Positions 9,621 through 17,798 of a stretch of 64,000 nucleotides of DNA are shown one piece after another. The position numbers and the translations under genes are program-made. Numbering within the stretch: position 1 is the stretch's first letter; the number at the start of each line of letters is the position of its first letter. The notes under the pieces were generated by a model. The model was not told where the DNA came from. It searched no databases and saw only the letters and a list, made by a program, of their open reading frames with translations. Source of the DNA: Enemella evansiae (GTDB taxonomy: Bacteria; Pseudomonadota; Alphaproteobacteria; Rhodobacterales; Rhodobacteraceae); NCBI GenBank assembly GCA_017255395.1, contig JAFKDC010000013.1, positions 62,001 through 126,000 of the forward strand. Reading direction: 5' to 3'.

Positions 9621-10019
9621 ATGACACTTCAGAACTCCGGGCTTCTGGTTGCCCGTATCCTCCTTGGCCTGCTGTTTCTCGTGGCGGGCTGGGGCAAGCT
9701 GGCCGATGTGCAGGGCTTTGCCGGTTACATGGCCTCGGGCGGCGTGCCCGCCTTCCTCGCATGGCCGGTGGTGCTGTTCGAGATCCTTGGCGGGCTGGCC
9801 CTGATCCTTGGCCTGCTGACCCGACCGGCCGCGCTGGCGCTTGGCCTGTTCTCGGTGGCGACGGCGGTGATGTTTCACTCTCCCGCAGACCCGGCACAGA
9901 TGACCAATTTCCTGAAGAACATGGCGCTGGCGGGCGGCTACCTGGCAATCGCGATCACCGGCGCAGGCGCATGGTCGGTGGATCGACGCCTGGGCTGGGG
10001 CACAGCCGTTCCGGCCTGA
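9621..10019 (+). CDS. DoxX family membrane protein
   Basis: A 132-residue protein with four transmembrane segments (roughly 8-25, 48-67, 70-88 and 103-122). The opening GLLVARILLGLLFLVAGWGK and the FEILGGLALILGLLTRPAAL segment are characteristic of DoxX/YphA-type proteins. Bacterial members are inner-membrane proteins, often of unknown role; some have been linked to redox stress. It is likely transcribed alone: gyrA ends 105 bases upstream with hairpins between them, and a stem-loop at 10169-10198 separates it from the opposing peptidase gene. Confidence 0.85.
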   Translation: MTLQNSGLLVARILLGLLFLVAGWGKLADVQGFAGYMASGGVPAFLAWPVVLFEILGGLALILGLLTRPAALALGLFSVATAVMFHSPADPAQMTNFLKNMALAGGYLAIAITGAGAWSVDRRLGWGTAVPA

Positions 10020-10168
10020 TCCCCGATCCCGCTACCTGTTTTCAGAGAACGCCAGAAATCGGGAAACCTATTCTAACGCATAGCGGACCGCGCGCCGAAT
10101 TCGCGCTAGGCTGACCGGAACGAGACCGGTACTGCGTTCCATCACTCACGAACAGAACGACGCCCGGC

Positions 10169-10198
10169 GGGGGCAGGGTTTCGCACCCTGCCCCCTTT
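10169..10198 (+). terminator. Stem-loop between the doxX-like and peptidase genes
   Basis: An 11-base-pair perfect stem (GGGGGCAGGGT / ACCCTGCCCCC) with loop TTCGC and a short TTT tail. It lies between convergent genes and may serve the plus strand; the T-run is weak. Confidence 0.55.
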
Positions 10199-10246
10199 CG
10201 TTTGAAGATCCGCGTCACGGTCTGGGGCCGGGCGGTCCGTACGGCG

Positions 10247-11722
10247 CTACAGCCCGTAGAGGCCCGAGAACTTCTCTTCGAGATAGTCCAGCAGCGGCCC
10301 TTCCGAAGGCGTCTGACCCGCGGCGCGCTCGATCACCTCGCGCGGGCTGTAGAGCCCGCCGTGACGTTGCAGGTTCTCGCGCAGCCAGCCCGTTGCCGCC
10401 GAGGTGTCGCCGCGCGCCAGCCCCTCGTCGAGATCCTGCACCGCCTTGCGCAGCGCCGCATACAGACAGCCCGCATAGACATTGCCCAGCGAGTAGGTCG
10501 GGAAATAGCCGAACAGCCCCGCCGACCAGTGCACATCCTGCAGGACGCCATGGGCAGGCCGGTCAACGGCAAAGCCGAAGTCCGCCTCGAAGCGGTCGTT
10601 CCACGCGGTTTCAAGATCCTCCACGGCAAGATCGCCCGAGATCAGCGCGCGTTCCAGATCGAAGCGCAGAAGGACATGCAGGTTGTACTGCAACTCGTCC
10701 GCCTCGGTGCGGATATAGCCGTTCTGTACCCGGTTCACCGCTTTGTAGAAGGCATCCTCGTCCGCCACGCCGATGTCGCGCCCGAAGCTGTCGCAGACCT
10801 GCCCATAAAGCCATCCGCAAAAGGCACGGGAGCGGCCCAGCTGGTTCTCGAAGATGCGGCTCTGGCTTTCGTGAACGCCCATGGACACGCCCCCGCCCAG
10901 CGGGGTCAGCCGGTAGGCCGGGTCGATATTCTGCTCGTAGCTGGCGTGGCCGACCTCGTGGATCGTCGAGTAAAGGCAGTTGAAGGGGTCCAGTGGCACG
11001 GTGCGGGTGGTGATGCGCACGTCGTCGCCGCTGCCGGAACTGAAGGGGTGCACGGCCTTGTCCACCCGCCCGCGCTGCATATCGTAGCCGAAGGTCTTGG
11101 CCAGAAGGCGCGACAGTTTCATCTGCCCCTGTTCGTCGAAACTGCCGGTCAGGCCCGGCATCGGCGGCTTGGACAGAACCGCCTCGCGCAGGGCGACCAG
11201 CCGGGGACGCAGCGCGCCGAACATCTCGACAAGATCGGCGGCCTTCGCCCCCGGTTCGTAGTCGTCCAACAGCGCATCGTAGGTGTCGCCGCCATCCGCC
11301 AGAGCCTCGCCCTCGGCCCGGCGCAGGGCCACGACCTCTTTCAGGACCGGCGCGAAAGCGGCGAAATCGTCGTCGGCGCGGGCCTCGGCCCAGACCACAT
11401 GCGCCCGGCTGACCAGCCGCGCGATGTCGGAGGCCAGCTTTTCCGGCACCCGGGCCGCGCGTTCATAGCTGCGGCGGATATGGCGGATCTGGGCTGCGGC
11501 CACCGGATCCTCGGGCTGGCCCACCTGCGCCAGCCAGTCGCCGATGCGCGGGTCGGTGCGGCGCTGGTGCAGCACCGCCTCCATCGCCGCGCGCTCGTCG
11601 CTGCGCTGGTCCGCCGCGCCGCGCGGCATCATCGTCTCCTGATCCCAGCTGAGCCGCCCGGCGATCTGCGCCAGCGCCTCTGTGTCACGCTGGAAGGCCA
11701 TCAAGTTGTCGTATGCCGTCAT
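10247..11722 (-). CDS. Carboxypeptidase M32 (Taq family metallopeptidase)
   Basis: A cytoplasmic zinc carboxypeptidase releasing C-terminal residues from peptides. The 491-residue sequence has the M32 signature HEVGHASYEQN (HExxH zinc motif), and further family blocks HESQSR and LHVLLRFDLERALI. Length fits the family. The frame stays open far upstream through ctaA, but the true start is the ATG whose first base is 11722. It overlaps the ctaA stop by four bases (ATGA, 11719-11722), implying translational coupling. The pairing of a peptidase with heme A synthase has no obvious metabolic logic. Confidence 0.93.
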   Translation of the reverse strand: MTAYDNLMAFQRDTEALAQIAGRLSWDQETMMPRGAADQRSDERAAMEAVLHQRRTDPRIGDWLAQVGQPEDPVAAAQIRHIRRSYERAARVPEKLASDIARLVSRAHVVWAEARADDDFAAFAPVLKEVVALRRAEGEALADGGDTYDALLDDYEPGAKAADLVEMFGALRPRLVALREAVLSKPPMPGLTGSFDEQGQMKLSRLLAKTFGYDMQRGRVDKAVHPFSSGSGDDVRITTRTVPLDPFNCLYSTIHEVGHASYEQNIDPAYRLTPLGGGVSMGVHESQSRIFENQLGRSRAFCGWLYGQVCDSFGRDIGVADEDAFYKAVNRVQNGYIRTEADELQYNLHVLLRFDLERALISGDLAVEDLETAWNDRFEADFGFAVDRPAHGVLQDVHWSAGLFGYFPTYSLGNVYAGCLYAALRKAVQDLDEGLARGDTSAATGWLRENLQRHGGLYSPREVIERAAGQTPSEGPLLDYLEEKFSGLYGL

Positions 11723-12870
11723 GCCGTCTTTCGTCCCCTCACCGACTGTTCCACCGGATACCGCGCCGCGAAACGCGCCCGCAGGATCACCGCCCACAGC
11801 AGCACCGCGCCCAGCTGGTGCAGGATCGCGATATGCCACGGCGCCGCATAAACGACCGTGACGATACCCAGCACAACCTGCAGGAGCAATGCCGCAAGCA
11901 CGGCGTTGAACCGGAACCGCGTGTCGGTGTTTGGAGAGCGGCGCCCGCGCAGCCAGACGACCACGCCGAAGATGGCCAGCAGGTAGCCCGCCATCCGGTG
12001 CATGAACTGCACAAGACCCGCATTCTCGAAGAAGTTCCGCCAGAGCGGTTCCAGCACCAGCATGTCCGACGGCCAGAGCCCGCCTTCCATCAGCGGCCAG
12101 CTGGGATAGTTGCGGCCCGCGTCGATGCCCGCCACCAGCGCGCCCAGCAGGATCTGCAGGAAGGCGAAGTGCAAGAGGCCCGTGGACATGCTGAAGAGCT
12201 TCGGCTCCGCCAGCCTGCGGGCCTGCATCAGCACCCGTTCCTCGCGGCCCAGTGAATAGACGTACCACGCGATGAAGCCGAGGATCACGAAGGCAAGGCC
12301 AAGATGCGTGGCCAGCCGGTAAGAGGCGACGCTGACACGGTCGCCCACCAGCCCCGAGGACACCATCCACCAGCCAATCGCCCCCTGCGCACCGCCGAGA
12401 ACCCCCAGCAGAAGCAGGCGGGAATTCCAGCCCGTGGGGATCTTCTTCGTGGCGAGGAAGAACAGGAAGCCCGCCGCCCAGACAAGACCGATGACCCGGC
12501 CAAGCTGCCGGTGGCCCCATTCCCACCAGTAGATGAACTGGAACTCGGACAGGCTCATGCCCTGGTTCTGCAACTGGTATTGCGGCGACTGGCGGTACTT
12601 CTCCATCTCCGCGGCCCAGGCCTCGGCGCTCAGCGGCGGCAGGGCGCCGGTCACAGGCCGCCATTCGGTGATCGACAGGCCGGAATCCGTCAGCCGGGTC
12701 AGGCCGCCCACGGCAATCATGACCACGACCAGCGCGAACAGCACCCACAACCAGGCGCGGATGGCGCCCCGCGCCCCGCGCCGTCCGGCATCGATCATGC
12801 CGCCCGCCGGTGGCTGGGTCGGGCGCCCGCCCTCCCCGACTTCCTCGAAAAGCTTGCGATTTGTGGCCAT
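11719..12870 (-). CDS. ctaA: Heme A synthase (CtaA/COX15)
   Basis: An inner-membrane enzyme that oxidises the C8 methyl of heme O to a formyl group, giving heme A for aa3-type cytochrome oxidase. The 383-residue product has eight hydrophobic segments and conserved blocks GGLTRLTDSGLSITEW, WWEWGHRQLGRVIG, FMHRMAGYLLA and HQLGAVLLWA, which contain the heme-ligand histidines. The start MATNRKLFEE at 12870 has GGAGGG six to seven bases upstream, so the longer open frame is not used. It is coupled to the downstream M32 peptidase by an ATGA overlap. Confidence 0.95.
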   Translation of the reverse strand: MATNRKLFEEVGEGGRPTQPPAGGMIDAGRRGARGAIRAWLWVLFALVVVMIAVGGLTRLTDSGLSITEWRPVTGALPPLSAEAWAAEMEKYRQSPQYQLQNQGMSLSEFQFIYWWEWGHRQLGRVIGLVWAAGFLFFLATKKIPTGWNSRLLLLGVLGGAQGAIGWWMVSSGLVGDRVSVASYRLATHLGLAFVILGFIAWYVYSLGREERVLMQARRLAEPKLFSMSTGLLHFAFLQILLGALVAGIDAGRNYPSWPLMEGGLWPSDMLVLEPLWRNFFENAGLVQFMHRMAGYLLAIFGVVVWLRGRRSPNTDTRFRFNAVLAALLLQVVLGIVTVVYAAPWHIAILHQLGAVLLWAVILRARFAARYPVEQSVRGRKTA

Positions 12871-13125
12871 CGGTCCCTCCGGTTTCGCGCCGACAGTAGT
12901 GCCGGTGACGCGGGGCTTCAAGCGAGGCGGGATGCCGCGCCGAGCACGCGCAACCCGGTTCGAAGCCGCGCGACAGAGGGTCAGGAATACCGCAGTCAGG
13001 CTTTCCGGACTTATGGGACAGGGGCGCGGGCGGTAAATTGAGGGCACCAGATACGCAGACCAGTGCCAAGACAGACAGTTCCCAGGATCACATCACCAAA
13101 GACTTTGTCCAAAGGATCTCATCCC

Positions 13126-13431
13126 ATGAAAACCCTCATTGCTTCCGCCATCATCGCCGCCGCAACCCTGGGCGCCTCCGCCGCCTCCGCCACCCAGGCC
13201 TGGGTCGGCCACAGCGCCCTGAACGCCCGCTCGGGTCCCGGCACCCATTACCACGTTCTGGGCACCTTCAACCCCTGCACCCCGGTGCATGTGGTGGCCT
13301 ACAAGCACGGCTGGGCCAAGGTCGCCTACAAGCACAACTATTACTGGGTGTCCGCCAAGTACCTGCAGGGCAAGAGCTGCTACAAGAAGAACACCTACAA
13401 GAAGCACGGCGGCTACGGCTACGGCTACTGA
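13126..13431 (+). CDS. Small secreted SH3b-domain protein
   Basis: A 101-residue exported protein: signal peptide MKTLIASAIIAAATLGASAASA, then one bacterial SH3 domain with the pattern LNARSGPGTHYHVLGTF...VHVVAYKHGWAKV...YYWVSAKYL, and a basic Gly/Tyr/Lys-rich tail (KKHGGYGYGY). Two cysteines (about residues 50 and 85) could form a disulfide. SH3b domains often bind cell-wall peptides. The ATG at 13126 follows AAAGGATC. A strong terminator lies 134 bases downstream, so this is a single-gene unit. Confidence 0.82.
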   Translation: MKTLIASAIIAAATLGASAASATQAWVGHSALNARSGPGTHYHVLGTFNPCTPVHVVAYKHGWAKVAYKHNYYWVSAKYLQGKSCYKKNTYKKHGGYGYGY

Positions 13432-13564
13432 CCGTCGCGGGAATGCGGCGCCCGATCCTCCCGGCCGCCGATCTCCTCATCCATCGCTTCCGGCGCGGCC
13501 TTGTCCCATAGGCCCCGCCGGGGTCCCGACCGGGTCCTTCCTCCCTGCCCGGTCCGGCTGCCTC

Positions 13565-13597
13565 GCGGACTGAGTCCTCACTCAGTCCGCTTTTTTT
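13565..13597 (+). terminator. Strong intrinsic terminator
   Basis: A perfect 11-base-pair stem (GCGGACTGAGT / ACTCAGTCCGC) with a CCTC loop and seven T residues. It lies downstream of the SH3b gene and before the convergent trmJ. Confidence 0.9.
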
Positions 13598-13654
13598 GTC
13601 GCCCGTCCGCGTTTCTTCAGCCCGCGCCGTCGCCCTCAGGTCGCACCGTCGTCG

Positions 13655-14404
13655 CTAGTCCGCGCCTTTGTCTTTCCAGCGCACGATCTGACGCATCATC
13701 CCGTGCAGCATCTGCACGTCGGCGCGGGTCAGCGGCATCCGCGACCACATGTTGCGCAGGTTGAGCTTCATAGCCGGGGCCTTGGTGGCAGGAAAGAAGA
13801 AGCCCGCCTCTTCCATCCGCTCCTCGTAGTGCCGCGCAAGATGGTCGACCTCGTGCTGGGCGGCGAACTCGGTGCCCGCCAGCGCCTCGACCACCGGCGC
13901 GGCCTCCTGCGTGGCGCGCTGCCACTCGTAGGCGCAAAGCAGCACGCATTGCGCAAGGTTCAGCGACGCAAAGGCCGGGTTCACCGGGACCGAGACGATG
14001 GCATTGGCCTGCGCCACGTCCTCGTTCTCCAGCCCCGCGCGCTCCGGCCCGAAGAGCACGGCCACCTTCTCGCCCGCCGCGATCCGGCGCGCGGTCTCGG
14101 CCATGGCCGCCTCGGGGGTGTAGACGGTCTTGGTCATGTCGCGCGGGCGCGCGGTCGTGGCCAGAACCCACGAGCAATCCGCCACCGCGCCGGCGATATC
14201 CTCCGACAGCTGCGCCTCGTCCAGAAGCCGCCCCGCGCCCGAGGACATGGCCACGGCGGAGGGATTGGGCCAGCCGTCGCGCGGCGCCACCAATCGCATC
14301 CGGTCGAGGCCGAAGTTCCACATGGCGCGGGCCGCCGCGCCGATGTTCTCGCCCATTTGCGGGCGCACCAGCACGAAGGCCGGTTGGGGGGTGCCGGTTG
14401 CCAT
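13655..14404 (-). CDS. trmJ: tRNA (cytidine/uridine-2'-O-)-methyltransferase TrmJ-type
   Basis: A SPOUT-fold RNA methyltransferase; TrmJ methylates the ribose at position 32 of the tRNA anticodon loop using S-adenosylmethionine. The 249 residues show motif 1 (RPQMGENIGAAARAMWNFG), motif 2 (VLFGPERAGLENEDVAQANA) and motif 3 (VPVNPAFASLNLAQCVLLCAYEW), which together form the trefoil-knot cofactor site. A C-terminal helical extension of about 90 residues is normal for TrmJ. It diverges from the ThiE-like gene across 145 bases. Confidence 0.9.
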   Translation of the reverse strand: MATGTPQPAFVLVRPQMGENIGAAARAMWNFGLDRMRLVAPRDGWPNPSAVAMSSGAGRLLDEAQLSEDIAGAVADCSWVLATTARPRDMTKTVYTPEAAMAETARRIAAGEKVAVLFGPERAGLENEDVAQANAIVSVPVNPAFASLNLAQCVLLCAYEWQRATQEAAPVVEALAGTEFAAQHEVDHLARHYEERMEEAGFFFPATKAPAMKLNLRNMWSRMPLTRADVQMLHGMMRQIVRWKDKGAD

Positions 14405-14549
14405 GGAGTCCTCCGGGATCAGGGTCGCGCCTGCCTAGACAAGCGCAGGCCCGCGGGCAAGGCCCCGGGACAGGCCTGCACGCGACAAATCCCATGGTCA
14501 AAGGCGGTTGGAGCCGATATGAGACCCCCTGACCAGACGGGACCAGACG

Positions 14550-15167
14550 ATGACCGACACCGCCGCCGAGCCGCAGCTCTACCTCGTGACACCGCCCGAG
14601 TTCGACCTCGGCAGCTTTCCCGCCCAGCTGGCCCGGGTGCTGGAGGGCGAAGAGATCGCCTGCCTGCGCCTGTCTCTGGCGACCCGCGACGAGGATCGCC
14701 TGACGCGCGCCGCCGACGCCGTGCGCGAGGTCGCCCATGCGGCAGAGGTCGCGCTGGTGATCGACACCCATGTGGTGCTGGCCGACCGGCTGGGGCTGGA
14801 CGGGGTGCATCTGCTGGACGGCGCGCGCTCTGTCCGGGCGGCGCGCAAGGCGCTGGGGGCGGATGCCATCGTCGGCGCCTTCTGCGGGCAGTCGCGCCAC
14901 GACGGCATGAACGCCGGAGAGGCCGGGGCGGACTATGTCTCTTTCGGTCCCGTTTCGGGCGTGCTGGGGGACGGCGCGCTGGCGGAACGCGCCCTGTTCG
15001 AATGGTGGTCCGAGATGATCGAGGTACCGGTGGTGGCCGAGGGCGGGCTGACCGCCGACGCGGTGGCCGAGCTGTCGCAGGTCACGGACTTCCTGTCGGT
15101 CGGCGAAGAGATCTGGCAGGCCGGGGATCCGCTGGCGGCGCTGCGCGGCCTTCTGGGCCGCGGCTGA
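14550..15167 (+). CDS. ThiE-like protein (thiamine phosphate synthase family)
   Basis: A 205-residue TIM-barrel protein resembling thiamine-phosphate synthase: LYLVTPP at the start, a CLRLSL strand, DGVHLLDG, GADYVSFGPV, and PVVAEGGLTADAV near the end. Several residues usual in ThiE are altered: the ND of the pyrophosphate/metal site reads IDTH, the GQ after HL is LDG, and the T-T-K loop after GPV is replaced by VLGDG. It may not make thiamine phosphate. No other thi gene is nearby. It converges on olsA. Confidence 0.75.
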   Translation: MTDTAAEPQLYLVTPPEFDLGSFPAQLARVLEGEEIACLRLSLATRDEDRLTRAADAVREVAHAAEVALVIDTHVVLADRLGLDGVHLLDGARSVRAARKALGADAIVGAFCGQSRHDGMNAGEAGADYVSFGPVSGVLGDGALAERALFEWWSEMIEVPVVAEGGLTADAVAELSQVTDFLSVGEEIWQAGDPLAALRGLLGRG

Positions 15168-15177
15168 GACGGGCCGC

Positions 15178-15222
15178 GAATTTCCACGGGAAATTCGGTC
15201 CGGAATTTTCGGAAAATTCCGG
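15178..15222. repeat. Two adjacent palindromic hairpins
   Basis: GAATTTCC/GGAAATTC around a three-base spacer (15178-15196), then CCGGAATTTT/AAAATTCCGG around another (15200-15222). They fill the 60-base gap between the convergent ThiE-like and olsA genes. They could be a bidirectional terminator or members of a short palindromic repeat family; see also 57151-57194. Confidence 0.6.
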
Positions 15223-15227
15223 GGCGC

Positions 15228-16049
15228 TCAACCGGACCGATGGCCGTCGCGGACCTGTTGCTCCAGCCGTTGCGCAAGGCTCTTGCGGTCCGCCATCTCG
15301 GCCACGCGCAGCGTCGGGTGCCGCACGACCGACACGCGGCCCTGCCGCCCCTGCGCCAGCACCATCAGCAGCGACGGCCCGAAATCCATGTCCCCCCACC
15401 AGCCGTAGAACCGCGCGTCACGGCCTTCGGGGGCGTGGTAGCGCAGGCTCATGGCCTGCACCTGCAACCGGTCGCGCAGGGGGGCGGCGAGGAAGGCCGC
15501 GAAGAGCGTGGTCTTGAAGGGCAGGACCTGCATCCCGTCGGTCGAGGTGCCCTCGGGGAAGAACAGCAGCCGGTGCCCGGCGATCAGCCTGTCCTGAAAC
15601 ACCCGTGTCTGGGCCTGCGCCTCGCGGCGGTCGCGGTTGATGAAAACGGTCCCCGTGGCCCGCGCCAGCCAGCCGATGCCGGGCCAGCCCGCCACCTCGG
15701 CCTTCGATACGAAATAGACCGGCCCAAGGCTGTTCAGCACGAAAATATCCAACCAGGTCGTATGGTTGGCGACGATGGCGCCGGGGCCGACCATGCGCGG
15801 CCCGCTCCGCGCCACCCGAAGCCCGATGATCCGCAGCACCATCCGGCAGACCGCCACGGTCACATGCGGCGACAGCGGGCGGTGCAACCCGCAGAGCGGC
15901 CGCTCCAGCAGCCTCAGGCCCATCAGGACGATCATGCCCCCGGTCAGCACCAGCAGCATGGCGGGCGCACGCAGGGCGATCCGCAGCGCGCCCCCCAAGC
16001 CGCGCCGGGGCGCCGGTGGTGGCGCGCCGCCGTCCCACGTGGCGCTCAT
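15228..16049 (-). CDS. olsA: Lyso-ornithine lipid O-acyltransferase (PlsC family, OlsA)
   Basis: A PlsC-family acyltransferase that likely adds the second fatty acid to lyso-ornithine lipid, a phosphorus-free membrane lipid. The 273 residues hold an N-terminal hydrophobic anchor (about 28-48), the catalytic NHTTWLD motif (NHx4D) and FPEGTSTDG. The reading as OlsA and not the general glycerolipid PlsC rests on its start overlapping the olsB stop by four bases (16046-16049). It runs up to a pair of palindromes separating it from the convergent ThiE-like gene. Confidence 0.82.
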   Translation of the reverse strand: MSATWDGGAPPPAPRRGLGGALRIALRAPAMLLVLTGGMIVLMGLRLLERPLCGLHRPLSPHVTVAVCRMVLRIIGLRVARSGPRMVGPGAIVANHTTWLDIFVLNSLGPVYFVSKAEVAGWPGIGWLARATGTVFINRDRREAQAQTRVFQDRLIAGHRLLFFPEGTSTDGMQVLPFKTTLFAAFLAAPLRDRLQVQAMSLRYHAPEGRDARFYGWWGDMDFGPSLLMVLAQGRQGRVSVVRHPTLRVAEMADRKSLAQRLEQQVRDGHRSG

Positions 16050-16852
16050 TCCGCGCTGCCCCGGGTGTAAAGCGCCCGTTGGCGGCCATCCATGCGGGCG
16101 GTGTCCATGACAAGGCAGACATCCGTGGTGTTGAAGGCGTGGTCGATGAAGGCGCCCTCGCCAACGCAGCCGCCCAGCCGCAGGTAGGCCTTAATCAGTG
16201 CCGGGATCTCGCGCATCGCCTGCCGCCGGTCGATGGCCGCTTCGGGCACGAGGTCCATGGACTGGAAGGCCCGCGCGCGCACCCGCAGATCCGAGGGGGC
16301 GAGGTGGCGGTGGTGCAGGAAGGACAGCGGTCCGGCAAGGCCCTCCACATCCGTCCCGTGAAAGCTGGCGGTGCCGAAGAGGACCTCGATCCCATGCGCC
16401 AGAACATAGTCCGCCAGCCCCTGCCACAACTGGAACATCGCCGTGCCGCCGCGATAATCGCGATGCAGGCAGGACCGGCCCAGTTCCAGCAGGCGCCGCC
16501 CGCTGCGCCTGAGCGCGGTCAGGTCGTATTCGTCCTCGGAATAGAACTGGCCGGCGGCCTTTGCCTGATCCTCGCGCAGCAGCCGGTAGACTCCGATCAC
16601 CCGGTCGCCATCGAGCGCCAGAAGGTGGTCGAAGAAGGGATCGAAGCGATCCTTTTCCAGCCGCGCCACGTGGTCGACCAGCGGCCCGTCGCCGCCCAGT
16701 TCCTCGACGAAGACCTCGTAGCGCAACCGTTGTGCCGCCGCGATCTCTGCCGAGTCCCGCGCCAGCCGGACCGAGATCGCCTGCGTGCCCTCGCCCATGC
16801 CTTCGCTCCCTGTTGCGCCGCCGACCGCCTCGTAAAGAAGCGCGCGGGCCAT
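16046..16852 (-). CDS. olsB: Ornithine N-acyltransferase (OlsB)
   Basis: A GNAT-fold enzyme transferring a 3-hydroxyacyl group from acyl carrier protein to ornithine, the first step of ornithine lipid synthesis. The 268 residues include blocks typical of OlsB: LRYEVFVEELG near the start, DHLLALD, LELGRSCLHRDYRGGTAMFQLW, and LFGTASFHG. Coupled to olsA by an ATGA overlap. Two starts are possible, 16852 (AAGGG upstream) and 16798 (GGGAG upstream). About 60 bases upstream is TTAACTATTTTTCAACC, close to the CtrA consensus. Confidence 0.88.
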   Translation of the reverse strand: MARALLYEAVGGATGSEGMGEGTQAISVRLARDSAEIAAAQRLRYEVFVEELGGDGPLVDHVARLEKDRFDPFFDHLLALDGDRVIGVYRLLREDQAKAAGQFYSEDEYDLTALRRSGRRLLELGRSCLHRDYRGGTAMFQLWQGLADYVLAHGIEVLFGTASFHGTDVEGLAGPLSFLHHRHLAPSDLRVRARAFQSMDLVPEAAIDRRQAMREIPALIKAYLRLGGCVGEGAFIDHAFNTTDVCLVMDTARMDGRQRALYTRGSAE

Positions 16853-16911
16853 ATCAACCCTTGCCGCCAGAGCGCGCCGCCGCGCGATCTCCGACTTTCC
16901 CCTGTGTCGGC

Positions 16912-16928
16912 TTAACTATTTTTCAACC
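16912..16928. promoter_or_regulatory. Candidate CtrA-binding site upstream of olsBA
   Basis: TTAACTATTTTTCAACC fits TTAA-N7-TTAACC with one mismatch, 60 bases before the olsB start. A further half-site TTAACC lies at about 16943, overlapping the DUF3553 stop. Suggestive mainly because ChpT, a component of the CtrA phosphorelay, is encoded next door. Confidence 0.4.
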
Positions 16929-16942
16929 GGTGATACCATAGC

Positions 16943-17125
16943 TTAACCATCGTAGACCGGGACCAGCGTGACGCGGGCGCCATCGAGAACCACCTTGCCC
17001 TGCTCGCGGAAGTTCACGGTGATCCGGCCGCCGATGTTGGATTGCACCTGTCCCAGGCCCCAATCCGGTTGTCCCGGGTGCCGGACAAGCATGCCCGGTT
17101 CGAGTAAAGAATTGATGTCGTTCAT
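16943..17125 (-). CDS. DUF3553 family protein
   Basis: A 60-residue protein matching DUF3553: LLEPGMLVRHPGQPDWGLGQVQSNIGG...VNFREQGKVVLD. The fold is probably a small beta-barrel resembling the CarD/TRCF-type interaction module, judging from the WGLGQV pattern; this is inference. Function unknown. AAAGG lies seven to eight bases before the ATG. It is divergent from chpT with only 29 bases between start codons, so each gene's promoter must sit close to or inside the other. Confidence 0.85.
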   Translation of the reverse strand: MNDINSLLEPGMLVRHPGQPDWGLGQVQSNIGGRITVNFREQGKVVLDGARVTLVPVYDG

Positions 17126-17154
17126 GAAACTAACCTTTCAAGGCAAAGCAAACC

Positions 17155-17760
17155 ATGTCCCTCAGCACCGCCCATCTTGCGACCCTCGTGGGGTCCCGCC
17201 TGTGTCACGACCTTATCAGCCCGATCGGCGCAATCCAGAACGGGCTGGAGCTTCTGGCGCTTTCCGGCGGCGATGCCTCGGGGCCGGAGATGGAGCTGAT
17301 CCGCGAGAGCTGCGGCAATGCCACCGCCCGCATCCGCTTCTTCCGGGTCGCCTTCGGCAGCGCCGGGTCGACCCAGATGATGGGGCGGCGCGAGGTCCTG
17401 TCGATCTTCGAATCGCTTCTGAAGGACAGCCGGACCAGCGTCGACTGGCAGATCCAGGCCGATCTGCCCCGGGCCGAAGTGCAACTGGCCTTCCTTGCGT
17501 TCCTGTGCTGTGAAAGCGCCCTTCCGCAGGGCGGCAGCGTACGGTTCGACCGCGATGCCGCCGGGTGGTCGATCGGGGCCGAGGGACCGCGCCTGAAGGT
17601 CGAGCAGCCGCTGTGGGACCACCTGAACGGCGCCGCGCCGCTGGAAAAGCCCACCCCCGACCGGGTGCATTTCGTGCTGCTGGCCGTCCTCGCGGAGGAC
17701 CGCGACCAGAAGCTTCTGGCAAGGCTCCGCGACGAGACCCTGTCGATCAAAATCGCCTGA
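17155..17760 (+). CDS. chpT: Histidine phosphotransferase ChpT
   Basis: Relays phosphate from the hybrid kinase CckA to the response regulators CtrA and CpdR in alphaproteobacteria; in roseobacters this circuit governs motility, gene-transfer-agent production and related traits. The 201-residue protein has the DHp-like helix SRLCHDLISPIGAIQNGLELL with phospho-acceptor H18, and a degenerate CA-like C-terminal domain lacking ATP-binding boxes, as expected. Length fits. Close divergence from a DUF3553 gene and convergence with proA. Confidence 0.9.
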   Translation: MSLSTAHLATLVGSRLCHDLISPIGAIQNGLELLALSGGDASGPEMELIRESCGNATARIRFFRVAFGSAGSTQMMGRREVLSIFESLLKDSRTSVDWQIQADLPRAEVQLAFLAFLCCESALPQGGSVRFDRDAAGWSIGAEGPRLKVEQPLWDHLNGAAPLEKPTPDRVHFVLLAVLAEDRDQKLLARLRDETLSIKIA

Positions 17761-17798
17761 CGCGCCGGACCACGCGGGGCCCGGCACGCCTTGTGGCG

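Noticed and set aside
10247-13069. A single 940-residue protein spanning ctaA and the peptidase
   Set aside because: The upstream half is ctaA read in the wrong frame. The real peptidase begins at 11722 and overlaps ctaA by four bases.
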